Part shown: positions 27,632-36,531 of the stretch, in pieces
Layout: each line of letters opens with the position of its first letter
Numbering within the stretch: the stretch's first letter is position 1
Notes under the pieces: model-generated
Told to the model about the DNA's origin: nothing
What the model saw: the letters and a program-made list of their open reading frames with translations, nothing else
Database searches by the model: none
From: Roseibium aggregatum
GTDB lineage: Bacteria > Pseudomonadota > Alphaproteobacteria > Rhizobiales > Stappiaceae
DNA: 64,000 bases
Direction: 5' to 3'
Assembly (NCBI RefSeq): GCF_014692675.1
Contig: NZ_JABFCZ010000009.1
Location: forward strand, 124,001-188,000
Position numbers and translations under genes: made by a program

Positions 27632-27798
27632 GCCGGATCGTTCCCGGATCGTTCAATCGCCGGTAACGGTACGCGCGAAATCGCCCGCACATCCGCAAAG
27701 GCGGATTGACACGGGGCAATGCAGCCCCCTACACCCTTCCGGGATTGAAGTCCGGCCGGACCGTTGCCGGGCTTCCATGTCGAGTAGGGTAGTGACGC

Positions 27799-28632
27799 AT
27801 GACGGAAACGCGTATCGATCGCCGGTTCAAGGCCTGTGCCGAAAAGGGTCGTCCGGCTCTGGTGACCTTCATCACAGCGGGTGATCCGGACCTGGAAACC
27901 TCTCAGGCGATCCTGGAAGCCCTGCCCGCTGCCGGCGCCGATGTCATCGAACTCGGCATGCCGTTTTCCGATCCCATGGCGGAAGGTGTTCCGATCCAGC
28001 TGGCCACCCAGCGCGCCCTCAAGGCGGGTCAGACAATGAACAAGACCCTGCAGATGGTGCGCGACTTCCGTGAAAAAGATCAGGACACGCCGATCGTGCT
28101 GATGGGCTACTACAATCCCATCTATGTCCGCGATCCGAAGAAGTTCGTCATCGAAGCCAAGGAGGCCGGTGTCGACGGGCTGATTGTCGTCGATATTCCG
28201 CCGGAGGCCGACGACGAACTCTGCCTTCCGGCCTTGGAAGCGGGTCTCAACTTCATCCGCCTCGCGACGCCCACCACCGATGACAGGCGGCTGCCGGCCG
28301 TTCTCGCCAACACCTCCGGCTTCGTCTACTACGTCTCGATCACCGGCATCACCGGGACTGCAAGCCCCGACGCCAACCGGGTTGCGGCTGCTGTCAACCG
28401 GATCAAGGGTCACACCGACCTTCCGGTCGCGGTCGGCTTCGGCGTCAAGACCGCCGACCAGGCGGCGGAAATCGGCAAGGATTCCGATGGCGTTGTGGTT
28501 GGGTCGGTTCTGGTGACGGCCATCCGGGACAGCCTCAATAATGCCGGAAAGGCAACCGATAAGACCGTATCGGCGGTAACGGACATCGTCGCCGACCTCG
28601 CAAGCGGTGTTGCGCGTGCACGTTCGGCGTAA
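27799..28632 (+). CDS. trpA: Tryptophan synthase alpha chain TrpA
   Basis: Cleaves indole-3-glycerol phosphate to indole, channelled to TrpB. The 277-residue TIM barrel has the catalytic glutamate in ELGMPFSDP (E51, equivalent to E. coli Glu49). The position equivalent to the second catalytic acid, E. coli Asp60, is a glutamate here (E62 in DPMAEG). The phosphate-binding GFGVKT and GSVL motifs are present. Downstream accD and folC follow in the same direction, as usual; the usual upstream partner trpB is 2.7 kb away, so trpA must be driven by its own promoter in 27632-27798 or from within the inserted block. Confidence 0.95.
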   Translation: MTETRIDRRFKACAEKGRPALVTFITAGDPDLETSQAILEALPAAGADVIELGMPFSDPMAEGVPIQLATQRALKAGQTMNKTLQMVRDFREKDQDTPIVLMGYYNPIYVRDPKKFVIEAKEAGVDGLIVVDIPPEADDELCLPALEAGLNFIRLATPTTDDRRLPAVLANTSGFVYYVSITGITGTASPDANRVAAAVNRIKGHTDLPVAVGFGVKTADQAAEIGKDSDGVVVGSVLVTAIRDSLNNAGKATDKTVSAVTDIVADLASGVARARSA

Positions 28633-28698
28633 AGCCGCTAGGATGCAGCAGACCGTAATCGTACCGGGTAACAGTTTTAGAAAACGGATACGCCTCTC

Positions 28699-29640
28699 GT
28701 GAACTGGATCAACTCCCTCGTCCGGCCCAAAATCCGCGATCTCCTGAAGAAGCGCGAAGTGCCGGAGAATCTCTGGATCAAATGCCCGGAAACGGGCGAG
28801 ATGGTGTTTCACCGGGATCTGGAGGCGAACCTCTGGGTCGTGCCGAATTCCGGCCACCACATGCGCATGCCGGCGGTCAAGCGCCTCGAAACCCTTTTCG
28901 ACGGCGGCGACTACGAGACGGTGGAAACGCCTGAAGCCCATGCGGATCCGCTGAAATTCCGCGACACCAAGAAATATGTTGATCGGCTGAAGGAATACCG
29001 CACCAGGACCGGCGAGAACGATGCCATACGGGTCGCCCGGGGCAAGGTGAACGGCGCTCCCCTGACGGCCGCGGTCCAGGATTTTGCCTTCATGGGCGGC
29101 TCGCTCGGCATGGCCGCCGGCGAAGCGATCCTGACCGGCATGCAATCCGCGGTGACCCATCATACGCCCTTCGTGCTGTTTGCCGCTTCCGGCGGCGCGC
29201 GCATGCAGGAGGGCATTCTGTCGCTGATGCAGATGCCGCGCACCACCGTCGGTGTGCAGATGCTGCGCGAGGCGGGCCTGCCCTATATCGTCGTGCTCAC
29301 CAATCCGACCACCGGCGGCGTCTCCGCCTCCTACGCCATGCTCGGCGATGTCCACATTGCCGAGCCGGGGGCCCAGATCGGCTTTGCCGGCCGCCGCGTG
29401 ATCGAACAGACCATCCGCGAAAAGCTGCCTGAAGGGTTTCAGAGTGCGGAATACCTGCTCGAGCACGGCATGGTCGACATGGTTGTCAAGCGGCACGACC
29501 TCAAGGACACCATTGCTCGCATTTGCGATATCCTGATGAAGCGCAAGGTCGAAGTTCCGTCACTGGCACCTCCCGAACCCGCAGGGGACACCATTGAGAC
29601 GGAAGCCGGCGAGACAGATCAGAAGGCAGCCGCGGGCTGA
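28699..29640 (+). CDS. accD: Acetyl-CoA carboxylase carboxyltransferase subunit beta AccD
   Basis: Beta half of the carboxyltransferase that transfers CO2 from biotin to acetyl-CoA, the first step of fatty acid synthesis. The 313 residues contain the acetyl-CoA-binding region [11 protein letters not shown] and the [16 protein letters not shown] motif. The N-terminal zinc ribbon of the E. coli protein (four cysteines) is reduced to a single cysteine here ([11 protein letters not shown]), which I believe is common among Hyphomicrobiales. It lies between trpA and folC in the conserved order. Confidence 0.96.
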   Translation: MNWINSLVRPKIRDLLKKREVPENLWIKCPETGEMVFHRDLEANLWVVPNSGHHMRMPAVKRLETLFDGGDYETVETPEAHADPLKFRDTKKYVDRLKEYRTRTGENDAIRVARGKVNGAPLTAAVQDFAFMGGSLGMAAGEAILTGMQSAVTHHTPFVLFAASGGARMQEGILSLMQMPRTTVGVQMLREAGLPYIVVLTNPTTGGVSASYAMLGDVHIAEPGAQIGFAGRRVIEQTIREKLPEGFQSAEYLLEHGMVDMVVKRHDLKDTIARICDILMKRKVEVPSLAPPEPAGDTIETEAGETDQKAAAG

Positions 29641-29730
29641 CGGGTCGAACCCGCCGGCCAATACGCCAGCACGTGTTCAAAAACCGACAATCGCCGGCAG
29701 GTTTGGGCCCAAGGGGTTGTTTCTGTTCGC

Positions 29731-31116
29731 ATGACTTCTTATTCCGGAAGTCGACCCGCAAGTATTGTCCGGCCTGGGGATTTGAACCGGGAGGGAATTT
29801 TGGACCAAATCACAGCGATCCTTGACCGCCTTCTGGCGCTTCACCCCAAGGAAATCGATCTGTCCCTCGGCAGGATGCACCGCCTCCTGAAAACGCTGGG
29901 CTCTCCGGAAAAGCATCTTCCCCCGACGATTCACATTGCAGGGACCAACGGCAAGGGGTCCGTGACGGCCACGCTTCGCGCCATTCTGGAAGCGGACGGA
30001 AAGCGCTGTCACGTCTACACATCCCCTCATCTGGTGGCCTTCAACGAGCGGATCCGGCTCGGAACGGACGGAAATTTCGTCTCCGATCCGAAGCTGTTCG
30101 ACGCGCTCTACCGCTGCGAGGAAGCAAACGGCGGCGAGGAGATCACCTTCTTCGAAATCACCACGGCGGCTGCGCTTCTGCTGTTTGCCGAAAATCCGGC
30201 GGATGTGCTGTTGCTCGAAGTGGGTCTCGGCGGCCGGCTCGACGCTACCAACGTGATCGATGCGCCGATCGCTTCCGTGATTACGCCGATTTCCATGGAC
30301 CATGAGAAGTTCCTGGGCGGTTCGCTTGAAGAAATCGCCGCCGAGAAGGCCGGAATTCTCAAGCGCGGCTGCCCGGCGGTCATTGCCCCTCAGGATGAGG
30401 CCGTACAGGCGGAAATCGAACGGGTGGCGAAAAGGGTCGGAACGCCTCTTTTGAGCTTCGGCCAGGATTTTGTCGCCATGCAGGATCAGGGACGGCTCGC
30501 CTTTCAGGATGAAGACGGCCTTTTCGACCTGCCTCTGTCCAATCTGCCCGGCGCCCACCAGGTGACCAACGCGGCGCTGGCGATTGCCACCTTGAAGGTG
30601 GCGGGCCTGTGGCCCGGTGAGGAGGTTGCCGGGAAGGGTCTGAGGTCCGTCAACTGGCCCGGCCGGCTGCAGCTCCTCACCCACGGGCCCCTGGTCAAAA
30701 AATGCCCGAAGAATTCGGAAATCTGGCTCGATGGCGGGCACAATCCGGGCGCGGGTGTTTCCATCGCCGCCTTCATGGGCGAGCAGGAAGAACACGGCCC
30801 CAAGCCGCTCTATCTTGTGACAGGCATGCTGACGACCAAGGATCCGGTCGGCTTCTTCCGTCCCTTCCAGGGACTGGCCCGTCATGTGGGAACGGTTCCG
30901 ATCACCACGTCGACGACGGCGCGGGATCCTTTGGAGCTCGCCGATTTTGCACGTGTGGCTGGCCTGGAGGCGACGCCGTTCGCCTCGCTGGATGAGGCAA
31001 TTGCGGATATAGTCGCCTGCGCCGAACAGGACGGTGAGCCGCCCCGCATCCTGTTTTGCGGATCGCTCTATCTGGCCGGCGAAATCCTGGCGCGAAACGG
31101 AATGGCACCCAGATAG
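29731..31116 (+). CDS. folC: Bifunctional folylpolyglutamate/dihydrofolate synthase FolC
   Basis: Mur-ligase family enzyme adding glutamate to dihydropteroate or folates. It has the P-loop AGTNGKGSVTATL, the LLLEVGLGGRLDATN and SMDHEKFLG motifs and the C-terminal DGGHNPGAG. The open frame begins with ATG at 29731, but family N-termini fit better with a TTG at 29800, which is preceded by a strong ribosome site (GGGAGGG); the true protein is probably about 438 residues. It is the third gene after trpA and accD. Confidence 0.95.
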   Translation: MTSYSGSRPASIVRPGDLNREGILDQITAILDRLLALHPKEIDLSLGRMHRLLKTLGSPEKHLPPTIHIAGTNGKGSVTATLRAILEADGKRCHVYTSPHLVAFNERIRLGTDGNFVSDPKLFDALYRCEEANGGEEITFFEITTAAALLLFAENPADVLLLEVGLGGRLDATNVIDAPIASVITPISMDHEKFLGGSLEEIAAEKAGILKRGCPAVIAPQDEAVQAEIERVAKRVGTPLLSFGQDFVAMQDQGRLAFQDEDGLFDLPLSNLPGAHQVTNAALAIATLKVAGLWPGEEVAGKGLRSVNWPGRLQLLTHGPLVKKCPKNSEIWLDGGHNPGAGVSIAAFMGEQEEHGPKPLYLVTGMLTTKDPVGFFRPFQGLARHVGTVPITTSTTARDPLELADFARVAGLEATPFASLDEAIADIVACAEQDGEPPRILFCGSLYLAGEILARNGMAPR

Positions 31117-31158
31117 CCGGGTCCGGTCGGCCGGTTCTCGCGCAGCTGAGAGGACGGT

Positions 31159-32412
31159 ATGTTGAGACGAACCAATATTCTGTTCACCGCCTTTGCGGTC
31201 TCCATGCTCTTCCTCGCAAGGGCGGAAGCCTTTTCGGACAATTTCGAGACGCCCCCGGAACAGGATCCGCGCACGGTTCTGGGCAAGCTGGCGTCCGGGC
31301 CGGGTTACGGGGTGCTGACGCCGGTGCGCAGCGACGGCTTTCTGAGGGTCTACGACCTGAAAACGGAATTCGGGACCGAGCATGTGGTCGGCGACGGGCT
31401 GTTGAAGCTTCGGATCCATGAAATCGCCGCCTATACCGCCCTCAAAAGCCTGGAATCGCAGCAAAGCTTTGTTGACGGTCTCAAGGAAGCCGCCAAAAAG
31501 CCGGCTGAATTTGTCGAAAGCACGGTGACCGATCCGCTGGGAACAGCCAAGTCGACGGTGTCCGGTGTCGGCAGGCTGTTCGGCCGGATCTCCAAAGGGG
31601 TCGAGAAGGCGGTCTCCGGCGAGACCACGTCTCCGGGGGAACTGGCGGCCATCGTGACCGGCCGGGACCGGGCCCGAAGAGAGCTTGCCGTCAAGCTGGG
31701 TGTCGATCCCTATACCACCTACCAGCCCCTGTCGGAGCAGCTGGATCGCGCGGCCACGGCCTCGACTGCCGGAAACCTGAGTGTCGGCGTAATCATGTCG
31801 CTGATCCCCGGCGGCATGATTACCAATGTGGCCAGCTCGGCGGAATCCCTGCGCAACCTCATCGTCGACAATACCCGCTCGGAACTGGAGGCGCGTACGG
31901 TGACAGTCCTGCGCAGCCTGAATATTCCCGAACGGGTGATCGGCGAACTTGCGGCAAACACGAACTATACGCCCACGGAACGCGCGATCATCGCCTATCA
32001 GCTTCAGGCCATGAGCACCGTCGACGGTCTCGAAATTCTGGTCGCCCGGGCAGCGGATACCAAAAACCGCGAAGAAGCCTATTTTCTCCTGCGCCGGATC
32101 GTCCTGACCGAGCATTACAGCAGCTCGGTTGCCAGCATTTCGCAGATCCGGAAGATTGCCGATTTCCCGATCGCCATCCGCCGCGACGGTGGTGCGGCGC
32201 TCGTCATGCCGCTGGACATGCTGTCCTGGAACGATGCGACCGCAAAGGCGTTTTCAGGCCTTCAGGACGGGCTGTCCAGGTTGCCGTTCCCGCCCACCGG
32301 GGTCGATTTCCAGATCACCGGGGACATCACCCCCGATGCCGCCGAACGGCTGGCCTCCTTCGGCTGGGACGTCACCGCCGACCTGCCGATGCCCCAGGGG
32401 CCGGTTTTTTAG
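31159..32412 (+). CDS. Secreted protein of unknown function
   Basis: 417 residues starting with a clear signal peptide (LFTAFAVSMLFLARAEA, cleavage near residue 24). No domain is recognised. The mature part opens with LASGPGYGVLTPVRSDGFLRVYDL, then a region with Pro/Gly-rich short repeats (TDPLGTAKSTVSGVGRLFGRISKGVEKA) and a hydrophobic stretch VGVIMSLIPGGMITN near residue 215. The C-terminal half is predicted helical (RSLNIPERVIGELAANTNY; EAYFLLRRIVLTEHY). It follows folC by 42 bp in the same direction and overlaps the convergent ada-like gene by 4 bp. Probably periplasmic or envelope-associated. Confidence 0.82.
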   Translation: MLRRTNILFTAFAVSMLFLARAEAFSDNFETPPEQDPRTVLGKLASGPGYGVLTPVRSDGFLRVYDLKTEFGTEHVVGDGLLKLRIHEIAAYTALKSLESQQSFVDGLKEAAKKPAEFVESTVTDPLGTAKSTVSGVGRLFGRISKGVEKAVSGETTSPGELAAIVTGRDRARRELAVKLGVDPYTTYQPLSEQLDRAATASTAGNLSVGVIMSLIPGGMITNVASSAESLRNLIVDNTRSELEARTVTVLRSLNIPERVIGELAANTNYTPTERAIIAYQLQAMSTVDGLEILVARAADTKNREEAYFLLRRIVLTEHYSSSVASISQIRKIADFPIAIRRDGGAALVMPLDMLSWNDATAKAFSGLQDGLSRLPFPPTGVDFQITGDITPDAAERLASFGWDVTADLPMPQGPVF

Positions 32413-33320
32413 TCCGTCGCCGGACCGGTCAGCCCGGTCTCCCAGCCGATAATGGCGCGCTTGCGGGTCAGGCCCCAGTGGTAGCCGCACAGGTTTCCCG
32501 TGCGGCCCAGAACTCGATGACAGGGAACCACGAAGGAAATCGGGTTCCGGCCGACGGCGGTCCCGACCGCGCGTGCGGCACTCGGCTTGCCGAGCGTGCG
32601 GGCAATATCAGAATAGGTGGTCGCCCGGCCCATGGGGATCTTCAAAAGCGTCTGCCAGACCCGGATCTCGAAATCGGTCCCGATCAGAACGATGTTGAGC
32701 GGGGTTTCCTCCTGCCACAGCGACGGATTGAAGATTCGCGCCGCATAAGGGGCGGTTGCCTGTGCGTCTTCGACGAACCTGGCGGCCGGCCAGCGGGCGC
32801 GCATATCCTCGAAGGCCGCCTGTTCCTCGCCCGGATCGGCGAAGGCAAGCCCTGCCAGGCCCTTGTCGGTGATCATCAGAAGCACTTCCCCGAACGGACA
32901 GGGATGAATGCCGTAGGAAATGGTGAGCCCCTCGCCCCGGCTGCGGTAGGCCCCGGGCGTCATGGCTTCGTGGGTGACGAACAGGTCGTGCAGGCGGCTT
33001 GAGCCGGAAAGCCCGACTTCGAAGCTCGCGTCGAGAACGCTCGCCGAATCCCGCAGCAAGGCCTTGGCATGGTCCAGCGTGATCGCCTGAAGGAACTGCT
33101 TCGGCGTCAGGCCGGCCCAGCGGGAAAAGACGCGCTGGAGCTGGATCGGCTGCAGCCCGGCTTCGCCTGCAAGCTGTTCCAGGCTCGGCTGGTCGCGCCA
33201 ATGTTCCGTAATCCGCTCCAGTGTCCGGCGCACGACCAGGTAATCCTGTTCGGCCTGTTTGCCGACGGCAATCGGCTGAGGATTGGGAGCGAGGCTGGAA
33301 ATGTCGAGTGGCTTGGTCAT
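32409..33320 (-). CDS. AraC-type regulator fused to methylated-DNA--protein-cysteine methyltransferase (Ada-like)
   Basis: 303 residues. An AraC helix-turn-helix (about residues 35-115, RVFSRWAGLTPKQFLQ) is followed by an O6-alkylguanine transferase whose acceptor cysteine lies in PCHRVLGRTG (near residue 275). The N-terminal zinc-cysteine phosphotriester-sensing domain of E. coli Ada is absent, so it can repair O6-alkylguanine and may regulate, but not by the classic methylphosphotriester switch. Upstream on the same strand is free space; the gene is convergent with the secreted protein gene. Confidence 0.9.
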   Translation of the reverse strand: MTKPLDISSLAPNPQPIAVGKQAEQDYLVVRRTLERITEHWRDQPSLEQLAGEAGLQPIQLQRVFSRWAGLTPKQFLQAITLDHAKALLRDSASVLDASFEVGLSGSSRLHDLFVTHEAMTPGAYRSRGEGLTISYGIHPCPFGEVLLMITDKGLAGLAFADPGEEQAAFEDMRARWPAARFVEDAQATAPYAARIFNPSLWQEETPLNIVLIGTDFEIRVWQTLLKIPMGRATTYSDIARTLGKPSAARAVGTAVGRNPISFVVPCHRVLGRTGNLCGYHWGLTRKRAIIGWETGLTGPATD

Positions 33321-33414
33321 GGCATATACGGCTGTTTTGTCGTCTATGCCGGGACTCTAGGCGCCTTGAACACCGTTCGCTACCCGATTTGCGAGTGGCC
33401 GGATAAAAGCGTTT

Positions 33415-33873
33415 TCAGCGAGGGTGGTCGAAATCCGACGCGGAAACCGCCGGCCCCTTGCGGGTAGACAGGAGGAGATTGCTCTCCGAGCCGGCGATGC
33501 CTTCGATCAGCCGGATGCGGTTCAGGACATCGTCGAAAGCCGCCAGGTCCCGCGTCGCGATGTCGAGCACCAGATCCCATTTGCCGTTGGTGGAATGGAT
33601 CGCCCGGACTTCGGTCAGCGCCGTAAGGGCGCGGATGACCGGTTCGGTATTGCGCCCGGCGACCTCGACCAGCATGACCGCCCGGATTGGCAGGTCGCGC
33701 CAGTCGTCGCGCAGAACGGCGGTAAACCCGAGGATTTCGCCGCTTTCCTGCAGACGTTCCATGCGGGCACGAACGGTCGCCCGCGAGATCTTCAGATCCT
33801 TTGCCAGGTCCGAAACCGACCGCCGGCCGTCGGACCGCAACGCCGAGATCAGTTGAAGGTCGAGATCGTCCAT
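33415..33873 (-). CDS. Lrp/AsnC family transcriptional regulator
   Basis: 152 residues: N-terminal helix-turn-helix (MDDLDLQLISAL, then DGRRSVSDLAKDLKISRATVRARM) and a C-terminal RAM/AsnC ligand domain (AVMLVEVAGRN). It is divergent from the arginase-ornithine cyclodeaminase operon with 147 bp between, and a perfect 6-3-6 palindrome lies in that gap, so it is the probable arginine- or ornithine-responsive activator of the operon, as for ArcR-type Lrp regulators of alphaproteobacterial arginine catabolism (inference). Confidence 0.9.
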   Translation of the reverse strand: MDDLDLQLISALRSDGRRSVSDLAKDLKISRATVRARMERLQESGEILGFTAVLRDDWRDLPIRAVMLVEVAGRNTEPVIRALTALTEVRAIHSTNGKWDLVLDIATRDLAAFDDVLNRIRLIEGIAGSESNLLLSTRKGPAVSASDFDHPR

Positions 33874-33906
33874 TTGAAGCTGTAACTGCCATTATGAAGG
33901 TATGAC

Positions 33907-33921
33907 TTATCAAAATGATAA
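33907..33921. promoter_or_regulatory. Palindromic putative Lrp operator
   Basis: TTATCA-AAA-TGATAA is a perfect inverted repeat in the AT-rich gap between the Lrp-type regulator (start 33873) and arginase (start 34021). Its 15-base form and position match Lrp/AsnC family sites. Confidence 0.55.
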
Positions 33922-34020
33922 ATCAGAGCTCAAATTTGCGCAACCAGCCGGATTTATTCCGCCATTTCTTTGCGGCATTCTGAAGCATCTGAGATTTGAT
34001 CGAATTGGAGGGTATGCCCG

Positions 34021-34956
34021 TTGGCACCGCAGGATATCGTTTTGGTCGGAGCACCCATCGAGGCCGGCGCCGGGCGGCGCGGCTGCCTGATGGGGCCGGA
34101 TGCCTATCGCACGGCCGGCCTGGCGGAAAACCTTCAGGCGCTGGGCCACAGGGTTCAGGATCTCGGCAATCTGGTGCCCGAGACCGATGCGGGCTCAAAG
34201 CCGCCGAATGGCGTGGTCAGGAACTTTGCCGAAGTCGCCGGGTGGACGAGGGTCCTGCATGATTGCGCGCGGCAGCTCGGCAGCGAGGCGGCCTTCCCGA
34301 TCTATATGGGCGGCGACCACGCGCTTGCCCTTGGAACGGTGACCGGTCAGGCGGCCAGTGCCGCAGCGAAGGGCCGGCCGCTGTTCGTGCTCTGGCTCGA
34401 CGCCCATTCCGATTTTCATACGTTCAATTCCACCGAGAGCGGCAATCTCCACGGAACGCCGCTTGCTTATGCCTGCGGTCTGCCCGGCTTCGAAGGTCTT
34501 CTCGGCGGCCCCCTGGAGCATGTCGTCGACCCAGAAAACGTCGAGATCCTGGGCGTACGCTCAATCGATGCCCAAGAACGCGAATTGCTCGTTGCCCATG
34601 GGGTTGGCGTCAGTGATATGCGCGCGATCGACGAGGAAGGCGTGGCCGTCCTGCTTAAGCCGTTCCTGAAGAGAGTGGCCGACGCCAACGGATTGCTGCA
34701 CGTCAGCCTCGACGTCGATTTTCTCGACCCCGGCATTGCGCCCGCGGTCGGCACCACCGTTCCCGGCGGCGCCACCTTCCGCGAGGCCCATCTGGTCATG
34801 GAAATGCTCCATGACAGCGGCCTCGTCTCCTCGCTCGACCTCGTCGAACTCAACCCCTTCCTGGACGAACGCGGCCGGACCGCGCGTCTGATGGTCGAAC
34901 TGACTGCGAGCCTCTTCGGCCGCCGTGTGTTCGACCGCCCGACCCGGAGTTACTAA
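34021..34956 (+). CDS. rocF: Arginase
   Basis: Hydrolyses arginine to ornithine and urea using a two-manganese centre. The 311 residues hold the three ureohydrolase signatures: GGDHALAL (near residue 98), DAHSDFHT and [10 protein letters not shown]. The start is a TTG at 34021, with a GGAGGG ribosome site about 10 bases upstream; an ATG just before it is in another frame and does not encode arginase. It is followed after 1 bp by ornithine cyclodeaminase, forming a two-step arginine-to-proline route. Confidence 0.94.
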   Translation: MAPQDIVLVGAPIEAGAGRRGCLMGPDAYRTAGLAENLQALGHRVQDLGNLVPETDAGSKPPNGVVRNFAEVAGWTRVLHDCARQLGSEAAFPIYMGGDHALALGTVTGQAASAAAKGRPLFVLWLDAHSDFHTFNSTESGNLHGTPLAYACGLPGFEGLLGGPLEHVVDPENVEILGVRSIDAQERELLVAHGVGVSDMRAIDEEGVAVLLKPFLKRVADANGLLHVSLDVDFLDPGIAPAVGTTVPGGATFREAHLVMEMLHDSGLVSSLDLVELNPFLDERGRTARLMVELTASLFGRRVFDRPTRSY

Positions 34957-34957
34957 A

Positions 34958-36073
34958 ATGACAATCAAACAAAACGGCCTTGCCCCATCGGCCACTTTCA
35001 TCTCCGGTCCGGTTCCCTCGGATCTGGCTTACGTACCCTTTGTCAGCGTCGACAACATGATGAAGAACGTCCTTGCCGTGGGCGTGGAGGATTTCATTGA
35101 AGGCCTTGCCGCCTATATCGAAGAGGATTTCCGGCGCTGGGAAAGCTTCGACAAGAAGCCGCGCATCCCCGCCCATGCGCCCCAGGGCGTGATCGAGCTG
35201 ATGCCGACCAGCGACGGCAAGACCTTCGGCTTCAAATACGTCAACGGCCATCCGGGAAACACGAAAAGCGGCCGGCAGACCGTGACCGGTTTCGGTGTCC
35301 TGTCGGATCTGTCAAACGGCTATCCGCTTCTCTTTACCGAGATGACGATCCTGACGGCCCTGCGCACGGCGGCGAATTCCGCCCTTGCGGCCAAATACCT
35401 GGCGCGCAGGAATGCCCGCACCATGGCGATCATCGGCAACGGTGCCCAGTCCGACTTTCAGGCGCTCGCCTTCAAGGCGCTGCTCGGCATCACCGATATC
35501 CGCGCCTATGATATCGATTTTCAGGCAAGCCTGCGCTTGTCGCGCAACCTGGCCGGTTCCGGCATCGACGTGACGGTGTGCAAGACGGCAGAAGACGCAA
35601 TCGAAGGCGCGGATATCGTCACCACGGTCACCGCGGACAAGCGCTACGCCACGATCCTGACCGACAACATGGTCGGGCCGGGCATCCACATCAATGCCGT
35701 TGGCGGCGATTGCCCTGGCAAGACGGAACTGCACAAGGATATCCTGATGCGCTCCGACATCTTCGTGGAATTCCCGGATCAGACGTGGATCGAGGGCGAA
35801 TGCCAGCAGTTGCCGCGCGACCATCCGGTGACCGAGCTCTGGCAGGTCTATACCGGTGTGGCGCCGGGCCGGACGTCGGACGACAGCATCACCCTTTTCG
35901 ACAGCGTCGGCTTCGCCGTGGAGGATTTCGCGGCCCTGCGCTACGTGCACGACCTGCTGCCGAAGACCGGCCATTTCGAAAAGCTCGACCTCCTCGCCGA
36001 TCCGGACGATCCGCGCGATCTCTTCGGCATGGTGCTGCGGTCGCAGGCGGCAAGCACAGGCGCCGCGGCTTAG
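34958..36073 (+). CDS. Ornithine cyclodeaminase
   Basis: NAD-dependent conversion of ornithine to proline with loss of ammonia. About 371 residues from the ATG at 34958 (MTIKQNG), the first codon after the arginase stop plus one base. It has the mu-crystallin/OCD fold signatures: a Rossmann motif AIIGNGAQSDFQ, GADIVTTVTADK and HINAVGGDCPGKTEL. Together with arginase it forms an arginine catabolic operon, probably regulated by the divergent Lrp protein. Confidence 0.95.
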   Translation: MTIKQNGLAPSATFISGPVPSDLAYVPFVSVDNMMKNVLAVGVEDFIEGLAAYIEEDFRRWESFDKKPRIPAHAPQGVIELMPTSDGKTFGFKYVNGHPGNTKSGRQTVTGFGVLSDLSNGYPLLFTEMTILTALRTAANSALAAKYLARRNARTMAIIGNGAQSDFQALAFKALLGITDIRAYDIDFQASLRLSRNLAGSGIDVTVCKTAEDAIEGADIVTTVTADKRYATILTDNMVGPGIHINAVGGDCPGKTELHKDILMRSDIFVEFPDQTWIEGECQQLPRDHPVTELWQVYTGVAPGRTSDDSITLFDSVGFAVEDFAALRYVHDLLPKTGHFEKLDLLADPDDPRDLFGMVLRSQAASTGAAA

Positions 36074-36074
36074 G

Positions 36075-36419
36075 TCAACCGGCTGCGGACCGGATGCCGC
36101 CGTAATTTCCCATGTCGGCGGTAATTCCGAGCTCCTGCATGAACGCCTGCGGATTGAAACTCGTCCTCGCGTATTCGGCCGCGGCGATTGCGCGCGCGTT
36201 TTCCATGGCTTCCTGGCTGGCCCATTCCACGATGGTGACGAAATTGAACGTGCCGGGCCCTGAAACCTGTTCAAGCACCAGGTTCTGAAGGCAGCCCTCG
36301 AGGTTATCGAGAAGGGTCTGGATCGTCCTGAGCCGCTCGACGAAGGCATCGCGGGCCGCTTCGGGAACGATGAACTTGTCGACACGGAAAATCGAAGTTG
36401 TCTGCGGGACTGCCGTCAT
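36075..36419 (-). CDS. Antibiotic biosynthesis monooxygenase (ABM) domain protein
   Basis: 114 residues forming a single ferredoxin-like ABM fold (FRVDKFIVPEAARDAFVERLR; FVTIVEWASQEAMENA). Such small dimeric proteins include cofactor-independent monooxygenases and many of unknown role. No substrate can be inferred. Convergent with the ornithine cyclodeaminase gene, 1 bp apart. Confidence 0.82.
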   Translation of the reverse strand: MTAVPQTTSIFRVDKFIVPEAARDAFVERLRTIQTLLDNLEGCLQNLVLEQVSGPGTFNFVTIVEWASQEAMENARAIAAAEYARTSFNPQAFMQELGITADMGNYGGIRSAAG

Positions 36420-36531
36420 GATGGTGCTCCGGTGTTTGAAACGTGGGAGCAGACGCCTACCGCCTCAAGTTAAGTTGAGGTCAAGAGGCAACACAGAACT
36501 GGCATAGCCTGTAGGCGACGGAGCGCAGGGC

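Noticed and set aside
29677-32115. 812-residue minus-strand open frame opposite folC and the secreted protein
   Set aside because: Low-complexity His/Arg/Gly/Asp composition typical of GC-rich shadow frames; folC is unambiguous on the other strand.
33996-34262. ATG-started frame overlapping the arginase 5' end
   Set aside because: Out of frame with the arginase motifs; the TTG at 34021 in the arginase frame has a better ribosome site distance.
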